A stretch of 64,000 bases of DNA from Clostridia bacterium (GTDB lineage Bacteria > Bacillota > Clostridia > Acetivibrionales > DSM-2933), in NCBI GenBank assembly GCA_026416815.1, contig JAOAEJ010000041.1:23942-87941 (forward strand). Direction: 5' to 3'. The notes under the pieces are model-generated. The model worked only from the letters and a program-made list of their open reading frames with translations, searched no databases and was not told where the DNA came from. Numbering within the stretch: position 1 is the stretch's first letter; the number at the start of each line of letters is the position of its first letter. The position numbers and the translations under genes were made by a program. Shown here piece after piece: positions 62,942 through 64,000 of this stretch.

Positions 62942-63370
62942 GTTGAACTAAAACATAGGATGTATTGAAATTTAGTGTTCCAGCTCCGGTATTGTTTTTA
63001 TTTAGGTCGTTGAACTAAAACATAGGATGTATTGAAATTAGTCTATACCTCTACTTTCTTATAATTTTTGTGGAGTTGAACTAAAACATAGTATGTATTG
63101 AAATTTTATCGCTTTTTGCTCGATTGTTAAGCTTGGTTCTCGTTGAATCGAAACATAGGATGTATTGAAATCCGCTATCCATAGAATTGAAGTACTTTCC
63201 TTCTATAGTTGAACCGAAACATAGGATGTATTGAAATTTAACATTTTTAGGCTTTTTAAGTGCTTGAGGCGAATGTTGAACCAAAACATAGGATGTATTG
63301 AAATCTGTTTTCTTTAAGTTGTTCCAAATATGTAGTTATGGTTGAACCAAAACATAGGATGTATCGAAAA
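62942..63370 (+). CRISPR. CRISPR array 1, seven repeats
   Basis: 30-bp repeats start at 62942, 63009, 63075, 63142, 63208, 63275 and 63341, separated by six spacers of 36 or 37 bp. The repeat begins GTTGAACTAAAACATAGGAT and ends ATTGAAAT, the type III handle. The first two repeats are identical, the third has one change, and the CTA at positions 7-9 becomes TCG, CCG and then CCA further from the leader. The last repeat has a decayed 3' end (ATCGAAAA). Transcription is to the right. Confidence 0.97.
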
Positions 63371-63442
63371 GTCCAACAGAAGTGTACAATAGGGCCTATA
63401 AGCCGTTGCGATTTGACGTGTGCGTCTGATTAGAGCCAATAG

Positions 63443-63622
63443 AAATTTTCCAAGTGGTATGATAGGGTGAAAATGCTGAAAGGCTTGGTATAATTGGATT
63501 ATAGGTTGATTTTAGATAGAATTTAGAAAGCATATCAGACGGTTGGGAAAAAATCTGTGTAAGCCTTGTGGTGTAAGGCATTGTCGGAAAACGCCAAACC
63601 CTGAAACCCGCATTTTATCTTG
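63443..63622 (+). promoter_or_regulatory. CRISPR leader 2
   Basis: A second leader copy between the arrays. It shares AAATTTTCC... GCTGAAAGGCTTGG and a closely matching last 83 bp with leader 1. It is preceded by about 72 bp of unrelated sequence after the end of array 1. Confidence 0.8.
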
Positions 63623-63782
63623 GTTAAACCAAAACATGAGATGTATTGAATTTAGTTCACCGGCACGAAATAGCCACCCTTATTGTAGTTAAACCAAAAC
63701 ATAAGATGTATTGAAATACTACCTCCTTAACAAGATTCATATAATCAATCTCGTTGAACCAAAACATGTGGTGTATTCTAGC
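63623..63782 (+). CRISPR. CRISPR array 2, three degenerate repeats
   Basis: Repeats at 63623, 63688 and 63753 with two spacers of 35 bp. They vary (GTTAAACC or GTTGAACC starts; CATGAG, CATAAG or CATGTG centres), and the last lacks the ATTGAAAT end. It looks like an older, inactive array. Confidence 0.9.
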
Positions 63783-63822
63783 AAATGGTGTGAAATTGTG
63801 CTGGGACAGGACAACAAGTTAA

Positions 63823-63854
63823 CTGCTGTCTGATTATCAGACAGCAGCTTTTTA
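63823..63854 (+). terminator. terminator after the CRISPR arrays
   Basis: 11-bp arms CTGCTGTCTGA and TCAGACAGCAG with loop TTA and a CTTTTT tail. Confidence 0.92.
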
Positions 63855-64000
63855 ACACTAGTTAAAGGTAAGCGCTCAATAAAAAGGTACCTTATGTTTT
63901 GAACCCCTGCATGGGATAATGCATCCATATAAGTATTTAGACTTTTTAGAGTTTTTCGACTCTATGTCAAAAGCCTAAAATCAGCTAAAGGAGGCATCCC
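63855..64000. other. window end, no gene seen
   Basis: 146 bp of AT-rich sequence. AAAGGAGG at about 63988-63995 could be a ribosome site for a gene beginning outside the window. Confidence 0.5.

Noticed and set aside
63081..63284. Minus-strand open frame of 67 codons over CRISPR array 1
   Set aside because: It is made of repeats and spacers, and the repeated peptide YILCF comes from the CRISPR repeat, not a gene.

Overview
The window reads as the chromosome of a low-GC, anaerobic, Gram-positive clostridium, probably from the cellulolytic Ruminiclostridium/Acetivibrio side of the class. Evidence is the AT-rich DNA, strong GGAGG ribosome sites, pyruvate formate-lyase with its activase, a TM1266-like hydrogenase-system regulator, an agr peptide quorum system, a CIRCE heat-shock operator, a Firmicutes-type LexA box, and surface proteins with copper-amine-oxidase-like stalk or WxL domains. 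The species cannot be named from sequence alone. No rRNA or tRNA gene was recognised.

Layout. 1-4.6 kb (minus strand): a two-gene operon that looks like an immune module, a 1242-residue STAND NTPase-TPR-ABC/AAA-type ATPase protein coupled by an ATGA overlap to a TIR-domain protein cut by the window edge. 4.9-8.2 kb: a complete N-end-rule set, clpS-clpA-aat. 8.4-11.7 kb: a secreted LysM protein, then a WxL surface protein and its WxLIP partner. 12-19.1 kb: a fused class-III aminotransferase/acyl-ACP-reductase-like protein, an FAD oxidoreductase, and pflB-pflA. 19.2-29.4 kb: a secreted stalk/beta-propeller protein, a Fur-family regulator, a GH13 enzyme, a znuA-znuC-znuB zinc importer behind a Fur-type 7-1-7 box, and htpG behind a perfect CIRCE. 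A group II intron (29.4-31.3 kb) sits directly on the T-tract of the htpG terminator and ends at the stop codon of a convergent acyl-CoA synthetase gene. 33-43 kb: XRE-cupin regulator, chemotaxis receptor, LysR regulator, long purL, asnB. 43.5-46.4 kb: an agr locus split into two convergent halves, including a 53-residue AgrD. 46.8-49.4 kb: ferritin, TM1266-like protein, a decayed deacetylase and secreted proteins. 49.7-52.7 kb: a LexA-controlled dinB operon, yedK, and a ClpP-like protein that has lost its whole catalytic triad.

53.1-63.9 kb: a type III CRISPR-Cas locus of III-D-like composition. It has a CARF-HEPN nuclease, an HD-less Cas10 with an intact GGDD cyclase motif, four Cas7-type RAMP proteins, a Csx10-like protein, a small-subunit candidate, an unrecognised 175-residue protein, a short membrane protein with a SAVED-like domain, and Cas6. 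Two CRISPR arrays follow, each with its own copy of the same leader. No cas1 or cas2 is present. The set suggests an interference complex that works mainly by making cyclic oligoadenylate, read out by two effectors: a soluble RNase and a membrane protein.

The most novel candidates are the transmembrane SAVED-like effector, the STAND-TPR-ATPase plus TIR pair, the triad-less ClpP homologue and the split agr locus. Two copies of a 125-bp MITE-like element, a 21-bp palindrome found twice, and a GC-rich hairpin cluster inside the znu operon are further unexplained structures.
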